In this document: one piece after another, positions 20,053 through 30,240 of the stretch
Numbering within the stretch: position 1 is the first letter of the stretch
How the letters are laid out: each line of letters starts with the position of its first letter
Made by a program: the position numbers and the translations under genes
Assembly: GCA_007026445.1 (NCBI GenBank)
Contig: VDMD01000023.1
Location: forward strand, 310,001-374,000
Length of the DNA stretch: 64,000 nt
DNA from: Schizophyllum amplum
Taxonomy: Eukaryota; Basidiomycota; Agaricomycetes; Agaricales; Schizophyllaceae
Direction: 5' to 3'
Notes under the pieces: generated by a model
Database searches by the model: none
The model's input: the letters and a program-made list of their open reading frames with translations, nothing else
Told to the model about the DNA's origin: nothing

Positions 20053-22359
20053 TCAAATTTGTATAAAGCTGGTATCGATGCCGTGGGAGAAATCCCATAT
20101 ACATATCCGCTTTGGGGAATAAAGTGAGGAGGTTGTTTCCCAAAGGGGTATGCCGATACACACCTGATCTTCCCCGCACGACACGATCTGCGGCACCTCA
20201 CGTCAGCTATGCGCGATCTTGCGGAGATTTATGACGACAATACCTTCGTGTGGTCGAATGCGATACAGAATATGCGCCCGGTGTGGCCACCGGTGAGGTC
20301 GGCGACGAGCGTGCCCGTAGCGCGATCCCACACCTGCGCACCGTTGGCGTCAACCTGTCTTGAACAGAAACCAAATCGGAAGCGCACCTTGATAGTCAAG
20401 TCATAGCTGCCGCTGATCACAAATTCGCTTCCAAGCGCGACACTGCGCACGAGATCTCCGTGTTGCTCTCCGCGCAAGGCGATGGTCGCGCCACACGTCG
20501 GACATGCAGCTTGGCGCGCGGAGTCAGGTGAGGTAGCTGCCGGTGGTGTGGCGGGTGTTGTAGTACTAGCCAGCGGCGCGCCAACGGTTTCCGGCGGACA
20601 CGTCGACCACCCGGAGGCGTTCAGTATATCGAACAATCTCAAGTGCTTGTCTGAAGAACCGGACAATACGTAAGGTAGTTTGAAGTCGATGGATGCGATC
20701 CTGTCGTTACGTGTCAGCGCATGTCAGTGTCCATTGGCAAGAGACTTGCCCGCGATGGTGATGATTCTCAAAGGTACGCAGGAGCTGACCTGTATCAGCA
20801 TCCCAAAGCTAGAGACTCGTCAGTGGCAGTAATACGAGGCGTACGAGCCGCTTACCCTGACGGAGCGATCGCCGGAGCCCGAGACAATGAGGTTGCCACA
20901 TAGTGCTACGGCGTTCACGGCAGCACGATGCTCGACTAGTACATGCTGCGGTCGTAATGTCGGAAAGGCGTAAGTGCGAACAGTGTGATCTACAACATAG
21001 GTCAGTAAGGCGGTCTAGCTGAAGACTGGATGGTCGCAAACCTTTGGAGCACGTCACCAATCTCTGCTCGTCAAATCGCACGCAGAGTACGCTATCCTCG
21101 TGGTCCTGAATCTCCCCAACGCATCGATTCTCCACCAAGTTGTACAGCGCCACACGGCAGTCGCTTCCGGCAGTGGCCAGATAGCCAACCGGCTGTCCGT
21201 CCGCATCCACGTCCCGCACACAAAGTGCAAGCACGGAAGAGGTATGCACGCCGCCGATAACACGGACAACGGCGCCGGTAGCGAGATCCCACTCTCGTAC
21301 AGTGCGGTCTCGCGATCCCGTAAACAAGACTTGCCTGCTGCAGGATGAACTAGTCGCTGGATATGTGTAGAGTTGCAGGCAGTAGATCGTGTTCGAATGT
21401 CCTTGAGGGCCTTGAAGGGTCGTACGCCGGTACGAGCCCGTACGAAAGCGTTTGCTGAGCTTCGTGAGGGTATAGTGGAGGAGCCTATAATCTGGAGTGG
21501 GGGATAGGTGGGGGGAGCTGGACGGGCTAGGCTGCAGCATGGGCGGGGGCGCGCAATGTAGGAAGTCGCTGAAAGCCCTCCCAATGTAAGCAGGACTAGA
21601 TGGCGCGTGGGCGGCGCTGGCTGGCGCTATGTCGGCAGCTGAGAAGGAGGCGTATCCAGAATCGAATTCGATCTCGTTGTGTTCGATTGCAGTGCTGGTC
21701 TCTCCTGCGTTCGCGGTGTCTTCGTTGGTGCTGGCGCCTTCTTCACCTTCTTCAGCACCCATGCCCTCATCGTCTTCTTGCACGTATTCGTCAACGGAAA
21801 CTTCATCAATCGCAGGTGTGCGCCACGTCCAGCCTCGCTGCTGGCAGAGGTCCTTCCAGTGTGTCTGATCGCAGGATAGAGCGCGCCATTGACGAGAGAC
21901 GCGAGAACAAGCATGCAGACCTTCCGCGGGTAAGAGTGCAAAGATCTGTAACGCGATTTCGGTCGGGAGAGACTGGAAGTGTTACATCAGCACTGTGGAC
22001 GAGAATGCAGGTAAAGTAGCGCACAGCGACAAGGTCGAACTGTAATAAAGGCAGGATACGACGTTGCAGAGACGCCAGTCGATTGCGCGGAAGGGAGAGC
22101 AGCAGGTTATACACCAGTTCTATGGAGATCAGTCGAGGCTCGAGGTTCACTAACGTCGTCGCGCACCTTCCGACTCCTGGAGGGACAGTCTGTTCATATC
22201 CTTATCTAGCGTGTCCACATCGAGTGGCATGATGTCGTGCTGAGAATGCCCCCTTGAGTCCTTGCTGCCGATGTTCCTCTCACGGCGCGAGCTTGACGGC
22301 CTTGCCGTCTCTACCATGGGCGACTTGCCTGCACGCTTCGCGGTCATCGGTAAGGGCAT
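20053..22359 (-). CDS. F-box / WD40-repeat protein (SCF substrate receptor type)
   Basis: A multi-exon gene. The order is a short basic N terminus, a helix (ELVYNLLLSLPRNRLASLQR), the F-box (SLPTEIALQIFALLPAEGLH then CSRVSRQWRAL), an acidic linker (EDDEGMGAEEGEEGAS), then WD40 blades: GHSNTIYCLQLYT..., FTGSRDRTVREWDL, LATAGSDCRVALYNL, DHTVRTYAFPTL, SGSYDLTIKVWD, and IVSCGEDQRICIWDF near the C terminus. This is the layout of Cdc4/Met30/beta-TrCP-type receptors that bring substrates to Skp1-Cullin-F-box ubiquitin ligases. The substrate cannot be inferred. Spliced ends were placed at 22359 (ATGCCCTTACC) and 20053 (WDFSHGIDTSFIQI then stop). The start could instead be the next Met. Confidence 0.85.
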
Positions 22360-22829
22360 GTCTGTGGCCAGGGGGTTCACGGTCGGACGTCGACGTGGAA
22401 GTTGCCCTGAGGATCCGCGCGTCGACGCTCGCGCTCGCGCGCAACGATCAACAAAGAAGGCGTGCAACGAGGAGTCGGAGCACCAGTCGCGTCGCCGACG
22501 GTCCCTGGAACGCGCGGGGACAACGGGTGCTGATCAGTGATGTCACTGACTGCGGAAGTACGCGAACTGCAACTTGAAGTTCAACTTCAACTCTTCTCAG
22601 CAGCGGCCTTGAGGTGGCCGTTGTTCAAAGCGCCGTAAAGACTATAGATTCACGTCGAATTTCAATGCGAGGAGGATGTCAATGTAGAAGATAACGATAC
22701 TGTACACGAGCAGCAATGCGATGATAGCACCTGGACTTGCATGATGGTCTAAGTAGGTAGATGTCTGGTATAACTCTCAAGCTTCAAACTGCAATCAAAA
22801 GGTATCATGCAGCCACAGCTTCGTCGCTC
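22360..22829. other. F-box gene promoter and ankyrin-DIL gene 3' region
   Basis: About 470 bases with the inverted repeat at 22574-22590 and no supported gene. The Arg/Ser-rich open frame that continues upstream of 22359 has no ATG and is treated as leader. Confidence 0.5.
22574..22590. repeat. 17-bp perfect inverted repeat upstream of the F-box gene
   Basis: TTGAAGTT-C-AACTTCAA is an 8-bp perfect inverted repeat around one base, 215-231 bases upstream of the F-box start codon. It could be a dimeric factor site. Confidence 0.45.
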
Positions 22830-25800
22830 TCATCGTCGCATCGGGTTATTCAGCTCCTCCCCAACTGCGCTTGCTCTCCCTTTGCGGGCGGAAGGTTTGC
22901 GGGTGAGAGGCGTTGACTGGGTGTCGACGCGCAGGGTCTGATCCGCTGAGACGCACGATTTCGCGTCGTCGGTGTCGGTGTCCTCGTCCTCTACAGGTGG
23001 TGGGGGCCTCGTCCAGCGCGATGCTGATACAGCGCCGTCAACGAACTGCAACGAGCCAACAGGCAGATCGCGGATCTTGCGATGCCGCTTCGCCCACGCC
23101 ATGGTCCCGCGGCTCATCGTGCTGGCTCTGCTCGCGCTGCGTGACTCGGTACCGCCGCTGCTCTTCTTGTCCTCGAGGAAAGGCAGCTTGTTTGGCTGTG
23201 CGGCAAGTAGCCGGGGATCCGAGGGCAGCAGGAGGGGAAGCATGTACCGCGAGTCGAGGAGTTCGCCGAGAGCCTGCGGCGGTCTGGCGGGCTCCCATAT
23301 CGCCTTGTCCTGACTGCGGTCGAAGAGCATATCTAGGTACTGCTGTGCCGTAGCGACTTCGTCGGACGAAGAGTTGTTGAGCGACTTGCTGGATATACTA
23401 GCTGAGTCGGTGTCTTGGATAGACACGCTATCCTCACGGTCGCGCTCGCGCTCGACGATCTTCAGAAGGTCAGACACGGTCCAGAGGGTCATCCACTCAT
23501 TGCTCACCTCCTTCCGCAATGCTTCCACACCCAGCTTGACGCGATGTCGCTCCCAATCCTTCTGCAACTGCGTCAGGTATTGGACGCACTCGTCCGTCAT
23601 TCGGCCTTCGTTGACTTCATATTTGTAATCTCGCACGGCACGCCGCATTTGCAGAGGATTGATGCTCTTCAGCGTCTGTATTGTGGCGATGAGGTTGGGA
23701 AACTCCGTGATGGAAGACAGGCACTGCATGAAATTAGGTCATTGATCCTGTGGAAATTCTGGGCGCTCACCTGCAGCCAGTTGAGGAGGTCTCTTACTGG
23801 CGCAAAATGCGACTGTACGCCTCGAGGAAGGCCCATTTGTCCAACCCACTCCTCGATGACGCTGATGTTCATGCCTATCTGCATAGCACGAGACCTGACA
23901 AAATTATCAGTATGAGAAGTGAAGAAATTACCGTTGATTGTAACTGACCTGCACAGGTATTTCTTCCTCGTAATCATGCGGTTGAATACCTCGGCTGCAA
24001 AGGTGAATTAGTTACCGTCAATAAAACCTGCCTTTCAAACTCACAAGATGTCCAGTACATGACTTGCGACCAGAGCTGCGTCGAGAGCGCCGGATTTACG
24101 CCAGAAAGGACAAGGAGGGTATGCAGTGCCGTCAGGAAGGCAGTTATCGATTCCGGCGTCGGCGTCGACTGGCTCTCGGCAAAGAGCAGATGTAAGGGAG
24201 TGCTCGACCCCGCGCGCCCGCGGCCGATGGTGTGGCGGAGAGATTGGAATCCCCGTGAAGACGACGACGACGTAATCGTCGCCGTGGCCGACGTAGGCGA
24301 TGTTGGCCGCATAAGCGGACTTGTCGGGGCAGATGGTATGCTGTTACGAGCAGAGGAGGTACCTGAATTTATGTTGCTTGGACCACCTTTCTTCTTCGCA
24401 CCAAAGGAGCGGAAGAAAGACCACTGTTCCGACTCAAACTGGACCGACTCGAACTCTGATGCGAGAGGCGAGTAGTCAAGCAATGCGGTGTCCATGAGCT
24501 CGTCGATCTTGCGCTCAGCAAAGCGGATGATGAAGACTGAGAGCAATTGAATTTAATTCGGACTCTGAGGAACCAACCCAAGAACGTACCGAATACTGAG
24601 TTGATAACCTCCTCTATAATCTCGAAGGAACCCAGCATTTCGCAGGCTTCACTGATTGCATTGTCGCACTCCATGAGATGTAGCCATACGGTGAGATTGT
24701 ATAGCCAGAAGACGAGGGTGGTGATGTCGTCGCCACGATTCTGGTCTACGTTTAGCGGGGTAGACGGGTAAGTGTACATATGAGCGTACTCACGAAGACG
24801 CTATCCTCGATGGTGTCCGTGGCACCGATGATCAGGTCTTCTAACCAGGTGTGGTCGCATGTCAAGCACGCGAACCTGGCTAGCAGGTACAGAGTATTGG
24901 CGGGTTGCGAGTTTCGCAAAGTCACGGGAAAGTTGGTGATGAGATAGTCAAAGATTTGGGGGAGGTGGTCCGGAGAGAAAACGAGCATGGAGGAGTAATC
25001 CGCAGGCGGTGTCTACGCTTGTTGCTTGAGATGAAGGCCAACTGCACAGTCATGGGACACGCACGTATAAAGCATCCTCTTCATCGTCTTCGTCGTCGGA
25101 TTCCGATGAGGAATAGTCGAGATCGGCTTGTGGCCCCCACCACTTCGGATTAAGCTCGAGGAGCTTACCGATATCGGTGCGAATGTCTGTCTGCGCCTGC
25201 TGCCGCTTCATATGTGCATCCAGCGAGCGTCGCCTTGCTTCCATCCGCCCTCCCTCCCATCCTTCTCCCTTCATGGCCGCCTCGAGCAGGAAAGCAACAT
25301 CTTCCCGGCCGGGTAGGACGGTGTGCGCGGTAACAATATCGAGGGGCGTAAGTTTCCTGCGCGTCGTTGCAAATGGGGAGCATCCGTGGGTCATGAGAAA
25401 GGATATGAGGGTCGGCGGAGACAGCAGTGCTGCATGATGAAGAGGCGTCCAGCCCGCTGTTGGTGGGCGTGTCAGGACGCGTCCGGGGAGATTTACGCAA
25501 CGCACCATTGTCTGCGCTCAGGTCCGCTCCCTGCCCGACTAGAAAGCGCACGCACTCCTCGCGTTCCACGTCGTGCTCCGAGTCCGACCCGAACCCGTAT
25601 ATGATGGTGCTCACAAGGCCGATGCCCTCGTCGTCGCGCGCGGCGAGATCTACGTGTGCACGCGCATGCGGGTCCGTGAGCAGGAACTGCAGGATCTGGA
25701 GATCTCCAAAGATACAGGCGCGCGTGAGGCAGTGAGAGACAAGCTCCTGCTTCTGCGCGGGCGTGAGGCCTGCGTGCGAGGAGAGATGGAGGGTGATTGA

Positions 25801-25866
25801 GCCTGTGGAGGGGTAGAGGGGATGGAGATCCGGCTCAGCCTCTCTTTCGGACGAGGAGGAGGCCAT
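22830..25866 (-). CDS. Ankyrin-repeat plus DIL (dilute) domain protein
   Basis: The start is ATGGCCTCC at 25866. Residues from about 35 carry ankyrin-type units (SHCLTRACIFGDLQILQFLL; AGWTPLHHAALLSPPTLISF), then an acidic linker (SSSESDDEDDEEDALY). A DIL domain then runs over several exons (VFWLYNLTVWLHLMECDNA; LWSQVMYWTSCEVFNRMIT; RAMQIGMNISVIEEWVGQMG; LQKDWERHRVKLG). The C terminus is Ser/Arg-rich and disordered. The DIL domain is the cargo-binding tail of class V myosins, but here there is no motor, IQ or coiled-coil region, only ankyrins. Fungi have a conserved ankyrin-DIL family; a scaffold role in trafficking or polarity is inferred. It shares a 164-bp divergent promoter with RRP15. Confidence 0.85.
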
Positions 25867-26030
25867 GGTGCGCGCGCGGGGCTCGCCGAGGATGAGCGCG
25901 AGGAGCAAGCCGTGGCCGGCAGCGACACGGCCGCCCGTGATCGTCGTCCAGGCGTTTGCCTCCACCCGCGTGGCCCACCAAATTCCCCGCCGGGATGATC
26001 AAAGCGGCCCATCACTCCTTGTTTTCCGCC

Positions 26031-26828
26031 ATGCCGTCCGCGCCCCAGCACGCCCAGAAGCGCAGAAAACTCTCGAAAGACGCGGAGGTCGCTCTCTCAG
26101 CGTCTGAGGATGAGGGGGACTTCGATGGCCCCTCCAACTCCGAAGGCAGCGGCTCTGACGAGGCCGACTCCGCGGACGAGATCGACGACATGAAGCCCCA
26201 GAAGTCCCGTCAGACCTCCAAGCGCAAAATCCGTGCCACAGGGCCTGCAATTTTTGCTGCAAATCTACAGTCCTTGCTAGACACAGAGACCCCCTCAACC
26301 CTCCCGCTTTCACTCAAGCCGTCTGTGGCGCGCAAAAAGAACGATGAAAAACTCGAACAGCGGGCCAAGAAGGCCCTTCTCATCGAGAGAAAGGAGAAGG
26401 AGGACAAGAACCACATCTCTGACGTGATTGGCGGCTGGGGGACTGAAGGGGAACGCGCATTGCGCAAGGTAGCGCAGCGTGGAGGTATGTCCACTGTCTG
26501 TGACCCGTGATACCGACCATGAAGCTTATCCTTCGTTCAGTCGTCAAGTTATTCAATGCGATACAACAGGCGCAAGCGCAGTCAGAAGCTGTTACAGAGC
26601 AGAAAAAGTCTCAACGGGGGACGGGCAAGCAGACGCTGTCCGCACCTTCGGAGCCAAAACCCCTGGGCAAGGCGAGCAAGAACAAGGACAACATCATCGG
26701 TCGGGGCAAGGATGGTATGTTGATTTCTTGTATGGCCTCGCACGTCGCTAAATGTCTGCGTAGCTACCGTCGAAAAAGACAAGTTCTTCGACTTGATCAG
26801 AGCAGGCGGGACTGTATCAAAAGCATGA
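26031..26828 (+). CDS. RRP15: Rrp15, 60S pre-rRNA processing protein
   Basis: A 230-aa product from exons 26031-26484, 26541-26714 and 26764-26828 (sum divisible by three). The N terminus is Lys/Arg-rich, then acidic (EDEGDFDGPSNSEGSGSDE). The Rrp15 core follows: IFAANLQSLLDTETPS, EQRAKKALLIERKEKEDK, HISDVIGGWGTEGERALRKV AQRGVVKLFNAIQQAQ, and the end KDKFFDLIRAGGTVSKA. Rrp15 works in the nucleolus in early processing of 27S pre-rRNA. I start at 26031 (TCCGCCATGC) rather than the in-frame ATG at 25995. Its stop is only 37 bp from the stop of the convergent DUF3140 gene. Confidence 0.88.
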
Positions 26829-26865
26829 TCACCAGGTGCAATGCATCGGCTTCCTGTGCGCTTTC

Positions 26866-27367
26866 CTACTTCTGCGCATCATGTCCCCAATTCTTCAAGC
26901 TCCTGTCTGATATGAGCATACAACCAGGCTGCGAACGGAGCGCCAACCCACTTGTAAGACTTGCTGTTCGCATCCTGCGACGCTTTCTCCTCTTCCTGCG
27001 CCAGATGGCGCTTACAGTAGGAGACGACCTTGCGCATGTGGGCGATGTCGTCCTCGTCGTACTGATCGACGTCTTCGCTCGGGTTCTTCTCTAGAATAGC
27101 GACGATCTTGCGCCCGCTTTCGTGCCCTATCGATTCTCCGGACCTATACTTACGATGTCAAGGATGGACGCACAGACGTGGCGTGAGAGTCATACCCATC
27201 GTCTTTCGCCTGGCCTGTCTCTTTTGATGCGTCGCTCTCGAGCCAGTCTTTCAGTTCGTCAGGGGTCATGTTGACCAGGGCGTTGAACTCTCTGAATGGA
27301 TGTCAAAGAAACATGTCTCTGAGGTCGGGGTTCCGTACTCAATGATTTCCTCTGTGGACTTGGCCAT
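26866..27367 (-). CDS. DUF3140 family small protein
   Basis: A 117-aa product from four exons (27339-27367, 27196-27291, 26952-27143, 26866-26902; sum divisible by three). Conserved stretches are IIEEFNALVNMTPDELKDWL, DDGSGESIGHESGRKIVAIL, YDEDDIAHMRKVVSYCKRHL and SYKSLKNWGHDAQK at the C terminus. DUF3140 proteins are found in fungi and bacteria and have been suggested to bind DNA; no reaction is known to me. The third exon needs the acceptor TATAG at 27144; the nearer-looking CGATAG acceptor breaks the conserved frame. The last exon is 37 nt. Confidence 0.82.
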
Positions 27368-27773
27368 GTTGGCGTTGATGGTGGGTGTAAAGGTCGAAGA
27401 TGCGATGCTCGAGGAGCATCTTCATAACTTCGACTCTTTGCACGCGCGGCAATAGTGACGACAGTGACGATTGTAAGCTTTGTGCACGTCGAGCATGTTT
27501 GACAGCTGCGCATAGGTGGCGAACTGTGGGATTCGATAGATGCCGCGGTTTGTCTTGAGGAGATCCCCCAGAAACAGATTTTGTGCTGCTGTTGTGCATC
27601 TTGGCTAAAGAGAGAGCACGCGGTGACTGTGTCGAGCGCAAGCACTTGAATCTAACTTGAGATTCAGAACAATCCAAACAATGTAGCACGTGATCGTGTC
27701 AATGTAAAAATGGCCTGCCCTCAAGCAGCCCATCAAGCGAATAAAACCGACTACCCGCTCGAAAATTTCCTTC
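27368..27773. other. Divergent promoter region (DUF3140 / GID8)
   Basis: About 405 bases between divergent start codons. Long minus-strand open frames here have no splice or family support. No TATA box is seen. Confidence 0.5.
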
Positions 27774-28919
27774 ATGGTCCGTATCCCGACGCGTCTTTCA
27801 CGATGCTTGCCCGCTCATCTTTCCCCAGACCTCACGAATCTCGATCCGCAAGGAGGAGTGGGACAGGCGCCTGCACGAAGTGCAGGTCACGAAGGAGTGA
27901 GTACTTCCCTCCTGCCCTTCCTTCCTCTTCTTTATGGGATGAAACAACAAATGGGAATCTCGCTGAACACCAATGCTGAGACAAACAATTGCATGTATTA
28001 TCTGATCCTTCCGTTCATCTTTCCGCTCTGTGCTAGCCCACGCGCTCGATGCTGACTTACTCACATCAGTGACTTGAACCGCCTCATCATGGACTACCTC
28101 GTCATCGAGGGCTACAAGTCCGCCGCGGTGGAGTTCAGCCAGGAAGCCAGCCTCGCTGCGCCTGTGGACTTCGAGAGCATCGAGAACCGCATGAACATAC
28201 GGGAGGCCCTTCAGCGTGGGGATGTGGAAGACGCGATCACGCGCGTCAACGATCTGAATCCCGATGTGCGTATCACCCTTCTTGCTCTCGTCCTTAGGAT
28301 TACAACCTTCATGCACCACTCTCAGACCCCTCGGGGGTCGGTGATGATACTCGACACACCAAAACTTCAGTCTTCAATATGATCTCCCTCTCAAGTCGTC
28401 GTCTTCCCTCGCCAGCTACTAATAGCATCACCCCCAGATCCTTGATACCAATCCCGCGCTGTACTTCCATCTCCAACAGCAGCGCCTGATCGAACTTATT
28501 CGCGATAACCGCATCGACGAGGCTCTGCAGTTCGCACAGAGCGAGCTCGCCCCCCGCGGCGAGGAGAGCCCTGAGTTTCTCGCCGACCTTGAGAAGACGA
28601 TGACCCTCCTGGCTTTCGAGTCGTCGCCTGCAGCACCTGCCGCTGTATCTGAGCTGCTTTCCTCCGCGCAGCGCATGAAGACGGCCGGCGAGGTCAACGC
28701 CGCCATTTTGGAGAGCTTGAGCCAGGGCAAGGAGGTGAAGCTCGTCGGTCTACTCAAGCTTCTCAGCTGGGGCGAATCCATGTTGGAGGAGAGGGCTGAG
28801 TTTCCCAAGGTGAGAGTCGCTCGATTATGATTGTGGTGCAGGACGCTGACTGGCGTTAGCTCAATCTGCAGGAGGGGACCGTGTCGTCGGATGAAGATGA
28901 CGGCAGCATGAAGATCTGA
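27774..28919 (+). CDS. GID8: Gid8/Twa1, LisH-CTLH subunit of the GID/CTLH ubiquitin ligase
   Basis: A 232-aa product from five exons (27774-27776, 27829-27896, 28070-28265, 28438-28809, 28860-28919). The first coding exon is just the ATG: the ORF around ISIRKEEWDRRLHEV has no in-frame Met, and only ATG followed at once by a GTCCGT donor joins in phase. Domains are LisH (DLNRLIMDYLVIEGYKSAA), CTLH (FESIENRMNIREALQRGDVE and following helix) and CRA (LAFESSPAAPAAVSELLSS to LLKLLSWGESMLEE), then an acidic tail. Gid8 is a core scaffold of the E3 ligase that degrades gluconeogenic enzymes when glucose returns, in cytosol and nucleus. The length is normal for the family. Confidence 0.88.
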
Positions 28920-29123
28920 GGATACCTCGCACGTTTTGTATCATAGTATCGCATCGCTTCCAATGTAATCGTTCGTATCGTCGCTGGAATATTATTGTTG
29001 GATATCCTATTGTGCGGTTGGCCTATTGTACAAGAGCATCGACGGTAAACAGCCTAAGTGGTCATATATGTTGGCAGCGGTGAGGGTAGACTGCCAGAGG
29101 ACTGTTGCAGCCAGGTTGCAGCA

Positions 29124-29861
29124 TTAGTTGGGCTCGACGGTGCCGTCGATAACGTATAGGACGCCGTTAGATCCCTTGTAACCCTTTTAGCGGCGCATAC
29201 AACAATGGCGAGTAGTCCCGAACTCACCTGCTTCTTGTCGAGAACCTTCACGTCGCCCTCCAGAGTCACCTGCTGCCAATCCTCGTTGCCCGGTCCCTTC
29301 GCGGCTTCAAACGAGATGGACTTTCCATCCAACATGGTCTCGATGGAACTTCCGGGAGCAAGGTCGAATTCAGATGTCTAACGAGGAAGGTTAGCCGAAT
29401 TCATGTTCAGGCGCATGTAAGACTGACAGGGACTACATGAGCCTCCACCCAACGCTCAATGTTGTGTTTTGAACGAGAGTCGTACTCTTGCTCAGTGATC
29501 GTCCCCTCGCGGATCTTTGGATCCTCATGTCTGCAGAACAGGTCAGAATTCGTGCCGTCATGGACAGAAGGGGAACACACGGCTTGCGAGGCAGGCTCAC
29601 GACCGCCTTGTTAGTGGGCGCAAAGAGGGTAATTTGGCGTGAGGGGTCCGCGAACATGGCGCTGAGCTCGAGCTCGCGGGCGTAGGAGTAGAATATGGAG
29701 ACAGAAGGCGTGATTGTGAGGAGGTCGGCGAGCGAGGGACCGCCCTGGGCCAGCTGAGGAGTGTAGTCGCCGGACGCCATCGCGGTGTCTTTCAAAGGGA
29801 TCTGTTCGGCTTGGATGGCGCAGACGAAGGGGAGCGCAGCAAGGAAGGCAAGCAGCTTCAT
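29124..29861 (-). CDS. Secreted single fasciclin (FAS1) domain protein
   Basis: About 190 aa. The signal peptide is MKLLAFLAALPFVCAIQAEQ, followed by one FAS1 domain: GPSLADLLTITPSVSIFYSY, the H1 motif ITLFAPTNKAVVSLPRKP, IERWVEAHVVPTSEFDL, and the closing H2-like GVLYVIDGTVEPN. An intron inside RKP-HEDPKIREG must be spliced for the frame to hold. I see no GPI-anchor tail, so the protein is predicted to be secreted to the wall or medium, where FAS1 domains usually act in adhesion. The start at 29861 gives a normal signal peptide; in-frame upstream ATGs would put a hydrophilic stretch before it. Confidence 0.82.
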
Positions 29862-30240
29862 CGTGGCTGGAGCGTGACGGTGGGCGTCTGATGATGGCAA
29901 GACGGACGATTCTGTCATGGGCCGGCCCGACAGCCCCGAGCTTCTCCTGTCAACAGGAGTCAACAGAGCTAGAAGGGATATGCGAATTGCTTGTCGCGTA
30001 CTCCCCCGTCGCGTCCGCCAAGTCCTGCTCTTTCTTCTTTCTCTGACACTCTAGACGCGTCAATACTGTCTGGAGAGCCTGCGGACGCCGCGTCTTGGAT
30101 TACATGTCGTCGCATTTGCTCGCTTGGAACACATACCCATCCTGGACCAAGTCGCCAAATCATATTCTATAACCAACAACAATCCCGTCTTCACAGACGC
30201 GTCAAAGGATACGCGTCCCAACGGCGTTGACGCGCTTCAC
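29862..30240. other. Divergent promoter region (fasciclin / zf-4CXXC gene)
   Basis: About 380 bases. An open frame without ATG runs into 30241 from about 30055, so an upstream 5' exon for the zinc-finger gene cannot be ruled out. Confidence 0.4.

Noticed and set aside
27339..27689. 116-codon minus-strand ORF upstream of DUF3140
   Set aside because: The DUF3140 start codon lies inside its 3' end in another frame, no homologous sequence is recognised, and the region is a divergent promoter.
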